Source: Halomonas sp. SpR8 (GTDB lineage: Bacteria > Pseudomonadota > Gammaproteobacteria > Pseudomonadales > Halomonadaceae). From it: a stretch of 64,000 nucleotides of DNA. A program made the position numbers and the translations under genes. Shown here piece by piece: positions 36,506-45,343 of the stretch (positions within the stretch are counted from its first letter, which is position 1; each line of letters starts with the position of its first letter). The notes beneath the pieces were generated by a model. It was not told the DNA's origin. It saw only the letters and a list, made by a program, of their open reading frames with translations, and ran no database searches. The DNA lies in contig NZ_JAUAMC010000002.1 of assembly GCF_031010195.1 (NCBI RefSeq), forward strand, positions 62,001 through 126,000, given 5' to 3'.

Positions 36506-37353
36506 TGAACGCCGCCTATCCAAAAAGTAGATGGCAAAACGACATAATCGCCCCGCTGCACACTGGGAAGGTAACGCCACATGTCGCTCATTTCGATATT
36601 GTGTTCTATGCCTACGGGTAATGGACTTTCTATAATAACCAGCCTTGCGTCTTCAAGATTATCATTGAAAAGTTCTCTAACACTTACCAGAGAGCGCCCC
36701 CATATATCAGTATCTCTTGTCCACGCATTTTGAAGACCTAACCGATCTAACACTCCCTGAAACATGCTGTTTTCGCCGTATACACGCACGTATTGCTCAG
36801 TCATTAATTGGACGACTAGTAGGGGGGGGGGAGGATCCAGCTCATCTTTTAAAGATGCTAGATTAGATTTAGTATTTGTAATTAATTGCTCTGCTGAAGC
36901 TCTTCGGCCTGAAAGTTCACCGATCTCAAGAATGAATGCATCAAAATTTTCCCACAACTCATCTCCACTATTATTCACGAATGGAAATGAGTGGATTATG
37001 TGGGAAGGTGCTATATTCGCTAATGTAGCTGCCATGCGGGTTTGGCGAGGCGCAAGGAGTATATACTGAGGATCAATGCTGCTTAGTAATTCCATGTTAG
37101 GAAATGACCGAGTGCCAATATTTATTATATCAGCATCAACGTAGTCATTGCCGGTCCATGTGTGGAAATCCTGAACGTTGCCCATAAGAACAGGGGGAGG
37201 ATCAAGCGAAAGAAGTGCTTCAGCAATGGTCCAATCGAAAACTGCAATAGATGAGGGGGATTCAGATGCCTGCGTTGGACTGGTGATAAAGTAAAGTCCT
37301 AGCAAGAAAATAAGAGTGCGCCAGAATTTAGGTGGTGGCTGAAAAAAATGCAT
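36442..37353 (-). CDS. Siderophore periplasmic binding protein with C10 tract, cassette C
   Basis: A class III binding protein of 303 residues, with a signal peptide (about 1-29, ending PTQAS) and the same landmarks as its paralogues: IAEALLSL, PNMELLSSIDPQYILLAP, MWRYLPSVQRGDYVVLPSTFWIGG, PSALRFAEALVEALET. Near residue 175 the coding strand contains ten consecutive C, encoding D-P-P-P-P-L. One base more or less would shift the frame and truncate the protein before its second lobe. In this assembly the gene is intact. Ligand as for its receptor at 37634; no permease is in the cassette. Confidence 0.85.
   Translation of the reverse strand: MHFFQPPPKFWRTLIFLLGLYFITSPTQASESPSSIAVFDWTIAEALLSLDPPPVLMGNVQDFHTWTGNDYVDADIINIGTRSFPNMELLSSIDPQYILLAPRQTRMAATLANIAPSHIIHSFPFVNNSGDELWENFDAFILEIGELSGRRASAEQLITNTKSNLASLKDELDPPPPLLVVQLMTEQYVRVYGENSMFQGVLDRLGLQNAWTRDTDIWGRSLVSVRELFNDNLEDARLVIIESPLPVGIEHNIEMSDMWRYLPSVQRGDYVVLPSTFWIGGVHPSALRFAEALVEALETSAEP
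36822..36831. repeat. G10 homopolymer inside a coding region
   Basis: Ten G on the plus strand (ten C in the coding strand). It lies inside the binding-protein gene of cassette C and is a candidate slippage site. Confidence 0.9.
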
Positions 37354-37565
37354 ACCGAACTCCTTTAATAATATTCTGTGTGGATGGCGTTTTTAAAAAG
37401 TCGAACTTAGTTTAAGTGAAAGGTGGCGAGTAATGGGGGTAGTAAGTGGTTATGCAGAAAAAAACGATCATGAATGATTTCTAACCCATTGAATTATAAT
37501 GAATGTGGTGCACGAAAACTTATGTGGAACCACTTAGCTTTTGATTGGAAATATTCTTGTATGAA

Positions 37566-37590
37566 ATTCAGCCCCATAGTGGGGCTGAAT
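37566..37590 (-). terminator. Hairpin after the TonB receptor gene, cassette C
   Basis: ATTCAGCCCC (37566-37575), loop ATAGT, GGGGCTGAAT (37581-37590): a perfect 10-bp stem, followed on the minus strand by TTCATAC, a very weak T-run. Partial terminator or stabiliser. The rest of 37354-37633 holds no gene. Confidence 0.6.
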
Positions 37591-37633
37591 GAGATACCTA
37601 TTAATAGAGATGTTTGGTTACTATACTGACTTC

Positions 37634-40069
37634 TTAGAAGTCATACTTCATAGACATCATGAAATTACGCGGAGCACCGTAATAATTATGCCTAGTTGAT
37701 CCTCGAACTGTAGAGTAGTACTCCTTGTCGGTCAGGTTGTTGCCATTCAATGAGATATCTAAGTTCTCATTGACTCGATAACCAATCAGGGCTGAAACAG
37801 TGGTATAGCCCCCTTGATCAATACGAGTATCACCGCTTTCGGCATAAACACTGCTGACGGTATTTAGGCCAGCACCAAGGCGCCAGCCCTGATTTGGATT
37901 ATCGCTAAAGCGATAACGTGACCATAGGTTGAAATTATGCTCAGGTGTGCCAGGCGAGAGTGTGAGTCCTTCTGAGTTAGCATCTCTTACGAACTCAGTC
38001 TGCGTATAAGCATAGCCAGCGCTGAGATCCCAACGAGGTAACAGTTGGCCGCTGACTTCTAGTTCGAAACCTTCACTCTTTGCTTCGCCGATGGGAATTG
38101 AAAAACCTGGGTTATTAGGATCAGCATAGGCACGATTGGTGTCTTCAATACGGAATACCGCAGCGTGCCAGTTCAAATCGCCTCCAAAATGGGAACCCTT
38201 GATGCCAGCCTCGTATTGTTCGCCTTCTCTCGGGTCAATGGGTTCACCATTATTAGCCATAGCTGTTTGCGGCTGAAATATGCCTGTGTAGCTGGTGTAA
38301 AGGTTGAGCTCTTCGTTGAGGCGATAGATTAAACCAGCGTAGGGGAGAAATTCTGTACCGTCATCACTGGACGTATTGCCGCCAAAAAAATTATCTGTTT
38401 CCCACCGATTGAATCGACCACCCAGTGCAACAGTGAAATCATCGACAACATTGAAGCGTGCTTGACCGAAGGCCGCGTATTGTTTGGTGCTATAAGTTGA
38501 CCTGCCAGGAGAAACATTGAAGTCTGGTTCAGCTCGATCATATGCTGGATCAAACAGATTTTGAGGAAGGTACTGTGGATCGCCGTAGATCCAGTCGTTC
38601 GTCTGCCATCTGTCTTGATAATTAGCACCAAATACGGCTTCATGGGAAGCGTCAAAAAGTTTGAATGGCGTTCTAAGCTGGGCCTCTAAATAATCGTCCT
38701 GCTGCTCCATATCATAAGAGATCTGCCGTATAGCAAAATCACCAGAATTCTGATCAGGAGTAAGTACCCCTTCACTGCTTTTTATCTGGCTGGCATCGCG
38801 ATCCAATCGATTGGCCTTGAGCGTTAATTCGCCACCGTTGGCGAGGCGATGTTCAAGCTCCAGGAAATAGCGCTGCGAATCTCCCGTTTGCCTGTCCCAG
38901 TTGGATCCGAGGTAGGTGGAACGGTCTACATTGGGTAGGGTGCCGTCATTGTAGATAGGCAGCCCAGAGTGAGGGCGGAATTCCTCATCTTGTACAGTAA
39001 TACCCATTGACAGTGTCGTTTCTGGAGACAAGTCAAACTCAAGTGTGCCGTAGCCGATTTGGTTCTCTGAGTACACGTGGTCAATAAAAGATTTTCTGTC
39101 ATCGTAGACACCTACGAAGCGACCGCGAACTCGTCCTTCGCGGTCTAGCGCGCCGGTAATATCGACAACGCCCCGGTAAGCATCCTCCGTACCGGCAGAA
39201 AGGGTAACAGATGCTTTGTTATCAGCTAACGCACGCTTTCTCACTAGATTTATAGTGCCGCTGGGTTCTCCGGAGCCATGGAGAATGCCCGCAGGCCCAC
39301 GCAGTACTTCGATATGATCGAGCAGTGCTGTGTCAAAAACGCCGGCACTTTGCCAGGCGCTGCCAACATCCTGCACCGGGCTACCATCCATAAGGTAATA
39401 CTCAATATTATAGCCTCGTGCCTTGATCTCATACTGATTGGGGCCATAATCACGCACAGTGATACCCGTTACGTTACGCATGGCCTCCGCCAGTGATGTA
39501 GTCCCTTGGTCGTCCAGGCGCTCTCTGGTCACAACACTGACGGATTGTGGCGTTTCTTTCACTGACTGTGGAACTAAGCCGATGTTAGCGCTCTCGCTAG
39601 TGTAGGAGTTGCTGTTTTCGGTCATGCCGTAGGGCAGGCGCGCTCCAGTCACCTCAATCGTAGAAAGCTCCACACCAGCAGGCCGCTCTTCCAACCGATA
39701 ACTCCCATCCCCCTGCCGCACGGCCCTAAGGCGGGTGCCATTCAGCAGCCGTTCCAGCCCTTCATCAACACTATACTGGCCCTCCAAGCCAGGGCTTTGG
39801 CGCCCTTGCCCTAGCTCGCCAGCACCGCTGATAAACACACCGGCCTCGGCGGCGAAGCGGTTGAGCACCGTGCTGACCGGGCCCGCGGGGATAGCGTACT
39901 GGCGTGTTTGCTGCTGGCTGGTTTGCGCCATGGCAGGTAGCGACAGCAGCGGCGTGGCTAGCAAACCGGCGGCGGCGAGATGAACCGCCAGCGCGAGGGC
40001 GCGGCGGCGCCGTGGGAGCTGACGGGTAACGGCTAACGATGAAGATAATACAGAGCGCTGTTGCGGCAT
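37634..40069 (-). CDS. TonB-dependent siderophore receptor with STN domain (FhuE/FpvA-like), cassette C
   Basis: A protein of 811 residues: signal peptide, STN domain (YAIPAGPVSTVLNRFAAEAGV), TonB-box-like ELSTIEVTG, plug (ETPQSVSVVTRERLDDQ, DHIEVLRGPAGILHGSGEPSGTINLVRKR) and barrel ending YYGAPRNFMMSMKYDF. It is the closest relative of the receptor at 30004, so B and C form a duplicated pair, probably with related but distinct ligands; the loops differ most. An AAGGGGA site precedes the ATG. The cassette has fecI and fecR immediately upstream with no insert, the presumed original layout. Confidence 0.93.
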   Translation of the reverse strand: MPQQRSVLSSSLAVTRQLPRRRRALALAVHLAAAGLLATPLLSLPAMAQTSQQQTRQYAIPAGPVSTVLNRFAAEAGVFISGAGELGQGRQSPGLEGQYSVDEGLERLLNGTRLRAVRQGDGSYRLEERPAGVELSTIEVTGARLPYGMTENSNSYTSESANIGLVPQSVKETPQSVSVVTRERLDDQGTTSLAEAMRNVTGITVRDYGPNQYEIKARGYNIEYYLMDGSPVQDVGSAWQSAGVFDTALLDHIEVLRGPAGILHGSGEPSGTINLVRKRALADNKASVTLSAGTEDAYRGVVDITGALDREGRVRGRFVGVYDDRKSFIDHVYSENQIGYGTLEFDLSPETTLSMGITVQDEEFRPHSGLPIYNDGTLPNVDRSTYLGSNWDRQTGDSQRYFLELEHRLANGGELTLKANRLDRDASQIKSSEGVLTPDQNSGDFAIRQISYDMEQQDDYLEAQLRTPFKLFDASHEAVFGANYQDRWQTNDWIYGDPQYLPQNLFDPAYDRAEPDFNVSPGRSTYSTKQYAAFGQARFNVVDDFTVALGGRFNRWETDNFFGGNTSSDDGTEFLPYAGLIYRLNEELNLYTSYTGIFQPQTAMANNGEPIDPREGEQYEAGIKGSHFGGDLNWHAAVFRIEDTNRAYADPNNPGFSIPIGEAKSEGFELEVSGQLLPRWDLSAGYAYTQTEFVRDANSEGLTLSPGTPEHNFNLWSRYRFSDNPNQGWRLGAGLNTVSSVYAESGDTRIDQGGYTTVSALIGYRVNENLDISLNGNNLTDKEYYSTVRGSTRHNYYGAPRNFMMSMKYDF

Positions 40070-40179
40070 ATTGATTCCCCTTGCAGATGGTTTTTGGCTG
40101 CTTATATAGGGGAATCGAACCAGCGCGAAAAAAGGGAACCAGGAAAATCAATTTTTCTTCTTTTACTATTAGCTCGCTT

Positions 40180-41199
40180 TTATTCGCGCTCTGACCCGGC
40201 CGCCTCAATCTTGATCCACCAGGGCATCACTTGCCGTACCGTCACCGGTAGCGTGGTCTCGACCATGTGCAAGGTACGCTCCAGATCGTCCAGCGGGAAA
40301 GCACCGAGCAGGGTGAGATTCGCCACCTCTGGGTCGACCTCAAGATGGCCACGGTGATGCTGGCTCAGCTCTGCGGCAAAGGTTTTCAACGACATATTTT
40401 CGGCCAGCAACACCCCATTGGCCCAGGCAGCCCGGCTGCCGTCGGCGGGGTTGAGTTCGCCAATGCCGCCAGAGGCGTAGCTGGCCTGTTGCCCGGCGTC
40501 GACCACCTGGCGCTGGCTTACATGGTCGGCATCGCCACGGGTTTGAATAGCCACCGCGCCCTCAAATACCGCTAGCAGTTCGTCGGTTTGGCGTTGACGC
40601 ACGCTAAAGCGGGTGCCCAAGGGGGTTAGCCGGGCACTGCGGGTATCCACATAAAAGGGGCGTTCGGGGTCTTGGCCGGTCGTAATCAGCACTTCGCCCG
40701 CCACTAGTTGCAGTCGGCGCCGCTGGTGGTCATAGTCTACGTCCAGCGCCGAGGCGCTGCTTAGCCACACTTGGGTGCCGTCATCTAGTTCGATGCGGGT
40801 AATGTCGCCGGTCGCGGTACGGTAGTCGGCGCCCCAGTACGCTACCCACTGGGGCAATGGTGTCCACTGCCAGAAAAGCCCGATCAACACGGCCGCAAAC
40901 GCCAGGGTAGAGAGCCCACTCAGCAGGTGCCACCGCCCCCGCCGTCGTTGCCGCGCCGAGCTGATCACCCGGTCGGCGGTCTGCCTCTCTGCCTCATCCA
41001 GGTTGGCGTTAAAACGTTGACTAACGCCTTCTACCTGCTGCCAAGCCCAGCGGTGGGCATCGCTGGCGTCAAACCACGCCTGCCACCGTTCGTGTTGGGC
41101 TGAAGAGAGTTCACCTGCCTGCCATTCGGCAAACCACTCGGCGGCCTCCGCCAGCGCGCGGCGCTTGGCGGCTTCATCATGGCTGACGGCAGAGGCCAT
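40180..41199 (-). CDS. FecR-type anti-sigma/sigma regulator, cassette C
   Basis: A protein of 339 residues: DUF4880 domain (EAAEWFAEWQAGELSSAQHERWQAWF), membrane span (LLSGLSTLAFAAVLIGLFW), FecR domain (RIELDDGTQVWLSSASALDVDY) and C-terminal STN-like domain (HLEVDPEVANLTLLGAFPL). Its ATG directly follows the fecI stop (TAAATG), so the two are translationally coupled. It should sense the receptor at 37634. Confidence 0.92.
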   Translation of the reverse strand: MASAVSHDEAAKRRALAEAAEWFAEWQAGELSSAQHERWQAWFDASDAHRWAWQQVEGVSQRFNANLDEAERQTADRVISSARQRRRGRWHLLSGLSTLAFAAVLIGLFWQWTPLPQWVAYWGADYRTATGDITRIELDDGTQVWLSSASALDVDYDHQRRRLQLVAGEVLITTGQDPERPFYVDTRSARLTPLGTRFSVRQRQTDELLAVFEGAVAIQTRGDADHVSQRQVVDAGQQASYASGGIGELNPADGSRAAWANGVLLAENMSLKTFAAELSQHHRGHLEVDPEVANLTLLGAFPLDDLERTLHMVETTLPVTVRQVMPWWIKIEAAGSERE

Positions 41200-41754
41200 T
41201 TAGAGGCTGGCCTCGAAACCGGCTTCGATCAAGGCACATTGCAGCATGGCCTGGGCCATGTATTTCTTGACCATCCGTTCGGAAACGCCGAGTTCTTCAG
41301 CAATCTGCCGGTAGGGTTTGCCGTGGAGTTGCGACGCCAGGAAAGCAGTAGCGACCTTTTCGGGTAACCGCGACAGCATGCGGTCGATTTCGCACAACGT
41401 CTCGATGACGATCTGCTGGTGTTCGACGGAGGGCAAATGCACCTCAGCGCGGGCAGCAAGGGCTTCTTGCCAGGCCCGCTCGATATCCTGGCGGCGCCAA
41501 TGATCCACGCACAGCCCTTTAGCCATGCGGCTGAGGTAGGCTCTGGCACCGTCGAAACTATCCAGATGCCGCGGCGTTTGCAGCAGCCGCACAAAGGCGT
41601 CCTGGGCCAGGTCAGCCGCCGATTCGCCGCAGCCCAACCGCCGACTCAGCAACTGCTGCAGCCAGGGGTGATGGTGGTGATAGAGTTGGCCGAGTGAGTC
41701 CCGGCAGCCAGTGTGATACGCCGTGGTCTTGGCTGATTGGGGAACCGCCGCCAT
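41200..41754 (-). CDS. FecI-type ECF sigma factor, cassette C
   Basis: A protein of 184 residues with region 2 (SAADLAQDAFVRLLQTP) and region 4 (LPEKVATAFLASQLHGKPYRQIAEELGVSERMVKKYMAQAML). Same role as the other two sigma factors here: it activates the receptor gene of its own cassette after release by FecR. The ribosome site before the ATG is weak. A Fur-like site lies about 25 bases upstream. Confidence 0.92.
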   Translation of the reverse strand: MAAVPQSAKTTAYHTGCRDSLGQLYHHHHPWLQQLLSRRLGCGESAADLAQDAFVRLLQTPRHLDSFDGARAYLSRMAKGLCVDHWRRQDIERAWQEALAARAEVHLPSVEHQQIVIETLCEIDRMLSRLPEKVATAFLASQLHGKPYRQIAEELGVSERMVKKYMAQAMLQCALIEAGFEASL

Positions 41755-41778
41755 AAGAAATAGTCCAACGCCATTTTC

Positions 41779-41791
41779 GAAAATGATTCTT
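41779..41791. promoter_or_regulatory. Weak Fur-like box before fecI, cassette C
   Basis: GAAAAT-G-ATTCTT, about 9 of 12 positions of the 6-1-6 consensus, with an overlapping AATGATTCTTATTC. Position fits a repressor site at the fecI promoter. Confidence 0.5.
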
Positions 41792-41904
41792 ATTCTTTTT
41801 CAATTCACAAACAGTGTCAATGACCGTTCTCGCCTAGATAGAGAAGAAACGTCAACAAGCACTCATTAAATGCACACACAGAAAGCAAGCCGATGCCTTA
41901 GGGG

Positions 41905-42816
41905 TCAGCGGGTGGGAGCGCCAGCGAACTGTCTAACTCTACTCGGCAGGCACCCGAACTGTTTCAGAAAAGCGGTGCTGAAATGGCTGACATTAGAATA
42001 GCCAAGTACCATAGCGGTCTCAGTGACATTGTAATCTTGCAGCAAGCGTTTTGCTTTCTTCATGCGCTCTTCTTGGAAGAGCGCATAAATGGTCGTTCCA
42101 AAGCGCTTTTTAAAACATATCTTCAGTTTGCATTCGTTCATACCGACAGCACGTGCGAGCTTTGCAATGGTCGGTGGGTCACTGAGATCTTGTAGCAGAA
42201 GTTCTTTGGCCCCATCCAGTTGGCGGCATACACGGGGGGAGAGTGCATCGCATCCACGGCAGGTCTGGAACGCTGCCAAGTGCCAGTGAAGAAAATCTAA
42301 CGTTGCCGCATGCAGCAATAATCGATGCTGCGGTATATCTTTCATCAGATTGGCAATGCTCATCGCTGAGCGCATCGTTTTGCGGCATTGGCCAGCATGG
42401 CGGACGAAGAAATCAGCCTCTTCTCCCCTCTCTCTGCCAATCAGAGGCTCTACCTCCTCTCCAGCCAAGCCATAAAGAGCATCAGGGGAAACCATCACCG
42501 TTAAATTCTGAAAATCATGGCTGTGGCGAATGAAAAAGGACTCGCCGGCAGAATAGCCTAGGGTCACATCGCCTTGGGAGTAATCCAGCGTACGCTTGCC
42601 CACTTGGCCGTCGAACCTGCCCGCCAGTTGGCAATTCAGATGCAGAAACTGGTGATCACCCGAGAATGACTTAGGCGTATCAATCGCCCCTAGGCACTCA
42701 GCCGTGGTGTGGCAAACAATGAGCCCAGGCTGCAACATAACCCCGACATGATCTGTATTCTGGAGTGTAGTACTCCCCAGTCTGCCGCGGGTGCTTACCG
42801 AGTCTGACTGATTCAT
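41905..42816 (-). CDS. AraC-family regulator (PchR/YbtA-like)
   Basis: About 303 residues. The C-terminal 100 residues form the two AraC helix-turn-helix motifs (PPTIAKLARAVGMNECKLKICFKKRFGTTIY and TETAMVLGYSNVSHFSTAFLKQFGCLPSRVRQF), with the GMNExKLK pattern of the siderophore-sensing PchR group. The N-terminal half would bind the ferric siderophore. The ATG at 42816 has AAAGGG upstream; a GTG two codons earlier is less likely. A good Fur-like box precedes it. It probably activates the neighbouring receptor and transporter genes when its siderophore is present. Confidence 0.9.
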   Translation of the reverse strand: MNQSDSVSTRGRLGSTTLQNTDHVGVMLQPGLIVCHTTAECLGAIDTPKSFSGDHQFLHLNCQLAGRFDGQVGKRTLDYSQGDVTLGYSAGESFFIRHSHDFQNLTVMVSPDALYGLAGEEVEPLIGRERGEEADFFVRHAGQCRKTMRSAMSIANLMKDIPQHRLLLHAATLDFLHWHLAAFQTCRGCDALSPRVCRQLDGAKELLLQDLSDPPTIAKLARAVGMNECKLKICFKKRFGTTIYALFQEERMKKAKRLLQDYNVTETAMVLGYSNVSHFSTAFLKQFGCLPSRVRQFAGAPTR

Positions 42817-42879
42817 ATCCACCCTTTCATACCCGCCCTTTCATATCTACCCCTTCACACTAGCCCCCAAAACACTAAT

Positions 42880-42892
42880 GATAATCAATATC
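42880..42892. promoter_or_regulatory. Fur-like box before the AraC-family gene
   Basis: GATAAT-C-AATATC matches 11 of 12 positions of the consensus; the wider ACTAATGATAATCAATATC matches about 16 of 19 positions of the classical Fur box. Confidence 0.8.
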
Positions 42893-42991
42893 AAAAGATA
42901 TTACTATCAGTCTCTTTATTAATGCACAAGATAAGCCTTCATCCCTGAGGCTAGAGCCTTCCATAGCACTGTGGGGGCGCAGAAACGGGTG

Positions 42992-45202
42992 TTAGAAGTG
43001 GAGGGCGGCACCTAGACCTACTGTTGCACCGCGAGCATAGGACACACCAAACACTGGGTTGCCCTCTGCATCCGTGCCAAAGCGATCTTTAATGCTCATG
43101 TACTCTTCATCCAGCAGGTTGTCGCCAAAGAAATACACCTCGCTATTACCGAAATCCATGCCCAGGCGGGCGGATACCAAGTGTACTGGCGGCAACTTGC
43201 CGAAGTTAGACGCATCCGTGTAGCGGCTACCCATGTAGTTATAAGCAAGCCGCGCGTTGACGGTCCCATCCGCCAATACTCCTCCAAGGCCGATGTCTTG
43301 ACCCGCTACCTGATAGCCAATGGCTGCCTTGGCGGACCATTCCGGCACTGTTGGCAAGTGATTGCCACTATTCAAGCCATCTTGCAGCGCCGCCGCCTCC
43401 TCAGACACATTGCGCAGTGCAGTATTGGTATAGGCAACACCACCGCTTAGCCACCAGCGATCCGAGGGGCGATACTGTGCGTCTAGCTCGAAGCCTACTG
43501 AACGCGCATCCAGGTTCAGGTTCTTACCGGTGAAATCCTCGTAGTCCCAGGTTTGCATTTGCTCCTTACGCATATCGTTCAAGAACAATGCCCCACTGAT
43601 TGCCAGACGGTCATCAAGCCATGCAGAGCGTGCACCCAGCTCGTAGGTCAACACCGTCGAGGAGTCATAGGGGTCTCGGGGTACACCGCTCCACATAAGC
43701 GAATTACCCTGCCCAAAGCCACCACTCTTGTAGCCTCTAGAAAGACTCGCCCAGGTCATCAGGTCGGGGGACCAATCGTAGGTGATCGCTGCCCGCCCCG
43801 TTACAAAGTCGTAGCTCTTCTCCCCCTCCTCGGCAAAATAGGGCACTGCCCCAGACATACCGTCACTGGTGAACTCCGAGTGGAACTCCTTGGATTCATG
43901 GGTAGCACGCGCGCCCAGCGACAGCTGCAGTTGATCGTTCATTGGCAGGTTAACTTCACCGAATACCGCCTGCCCTGTCGTGGTGAGATCGTAGTCGGTG
44001 CTGCCCGTGGCGGATGGGCCGAAGTACCACATTTCACTGGTTCGATCTCGCTGCGCTTCATCCCGGTAGAACACCACACCTGCGAGCCACCCCATCTCCG
44101 CATCAGGTAAAGCTGCGACCCGGAACTCTTGGGTCAGCCGCGAGTCTCGCTTATCCCAATCGATAAAGTTCGTTTCAGGATCCAGGAAGTCCGATGGTGG
44201 CAAGCCACTAAAGTCACTGGCGATAATGGCATCAGGAAAGTTGTAGCTATTGCGGTTATTCAGGCGTGCATAGCTGGTTTGCGCGGTTGCCGTGAATGTG
44301 TCGAAATCATGCTCAAGTCGTGAGTTGATACTGAGCATGCGCAAATCATCCACGGTCTTGTTCTGAGCCGCCTGTTTCGCCTGCCCCGGGCGATCAGCAA
44401 TGTAGGCCGTCGGTGCGGTGTCAGTGCTTTCTCCCTGAACACTGAGCAGCCAACTTGTTCGCTCGGTGGGGGTAAACAGTAGAGAACCACGGGCCACCCA
44501 ACTCTCATCTTTACCCAGATCCTCACCCGCACTATTGGGAATATAGCCATCGGTGCGGGAGCGGCGAATCGCTAACCTGCCAGCAAGCCGTTCAGGTACG
44601 ATGGAGCCATTGATAATGCTCTCAGCGCGAAAGATACCATCCGTACCGACCTCTGTACGCAAAGAACCCTCGAACCTATGATCAGGCTGCACAGGCACCA
44701 AGTTGATAGCACCACCGGCCGTATTGCGACCAAACAGCGTATTTTGCGGCCCCTTGACGACCTCCATCCTCTCCAGGTCCAGATAGGGTGAGAGCGAAGC
44801 GCCCATCGGCATGGGTGCACCATCAACGAAAGTCAGCACCGAGCTATCATCCGGGCTAAGGGGCGTAAGGATCGGTGCAACTCCACGAATGACGGTAAAC
44901 GCATTGGAGCGGTCACCGAAAGTGCCGAGGCTAGCGCCCGCTACATCACGCAACGCCGCCGCACCATCGAGCATCCGCTTCTGCTCCAGCGATTCACCAC
45001 TCTCCACATGAATTGACGCGGGCACATCCCGAAGGCTTTCCTCGCGACGCCGTGCCGTAACGGTGACTGCCTCAAGCTTGGTGGTCTGGTCGTCCAGTGC
45101 GGGGTCAGGACGTTCATCCTCTGCAACGGCGTAGGGCGTTTTCGGTACAATCAAAAGACCGGCAATCAGTAGGTGGCAGGGTCGAATGCTCCGCATATTC
45201 AT
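42992..45202 (-). CDS. TonB-dependent receptor (FyuA-like class, no STN domain)
   Basis: About 736 residues: signal peptide (about 1-27), TonB-box region LEAVTVTARRREESLRDVPASIHV, plug with VIRGVAP, LTFVDGAPM and LERMEVVKGPQNTLFGRNTAGGAINLV, and a barrel ending GATVGLGAALHF. No STN domain, so it is not FecIR-controlled. Gene context (AraC regulator, two YbtPQ-like transporters) resembles the yersiniabactin receptor FyuA. The ligand is uncertain: the NTAGGAINLV plug type occurs in many catechol and mixed-type receptors. The start at 45202 is chosen; a long frame to 45277 lacks a signal-like start. Confidence 0.88.
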   Translation of the reverse strand: MNMRSIRPCHLLIAGLLIVPKTPYAVAEDERPDPALDDQTTKLEAVTVTARRREESLRDVPASIHVESGESLEQKRMLDGAAALRDVAGASLGTFGDRSNAFTVIRGVAPILTPLSPDDSSVLTFVDGAPMPMGASLSPYLDLERMEVVKGPQNTLFGRNTAGGAINLVPVQPDHRFEGSLRTEVGTDGIFRAESIINGSIVPERLAGRLAIRRSRTDGYIPNSAGEDLGKDESWVARGSLLFTPTERTSWLLSVQGESTDTAPTAYIADRPGQAKQAAQNKTVDDLRMLSINSRLEHDFDTFTATAQTSYARLNNRNSYNFPDAIIASDFSGLPPSDFLDPETNFIDWDKRDSRLTQEFRVAALPDAEMGWLAGVVFYRDEAQRDRTSEMWYFGPSATGSTDYDLTTTGQAVFGEVNLPMNDQLQLSLGARATHESKEFHSEFTSDGMSGAVPYFAEEGEKSYDFVTGRAAITYDWSPDLMTWASLSRGYKSGGFGQGNSLMWSGVPRDPYDSSTVLTYELGARSAWLDDRLAISGALFLNDMRKEQMQTWDYEDFTGKNLNLDARSVGFELDAQYRPSDRWWLSGGVAYTNTALRNVSEEAAALQDGLNSGNHLPTVPEWSAKAAIGYQVAGQDIGLGGVLADGTVNARLAYNYMGSRYTDASNFGKLPPVHLVSARLGMDFGNSEVYFFGDNLLDEEYMSIKDRFGTDAEGNPVFGVSYARGATVGLGAALHF

Positions 45203-45343
45203 GGCTGTATCCGTATTAATGAAGTCAATTAAAGTCAATGGGAGCCACCATGCTAGAGAGCCACGCGCCAACGGCACTACTCCAAACGGGACACGAACCC
45301 CCGAATGCGATTTATTTCTATTCTCTACCAGAATACAGGAACA

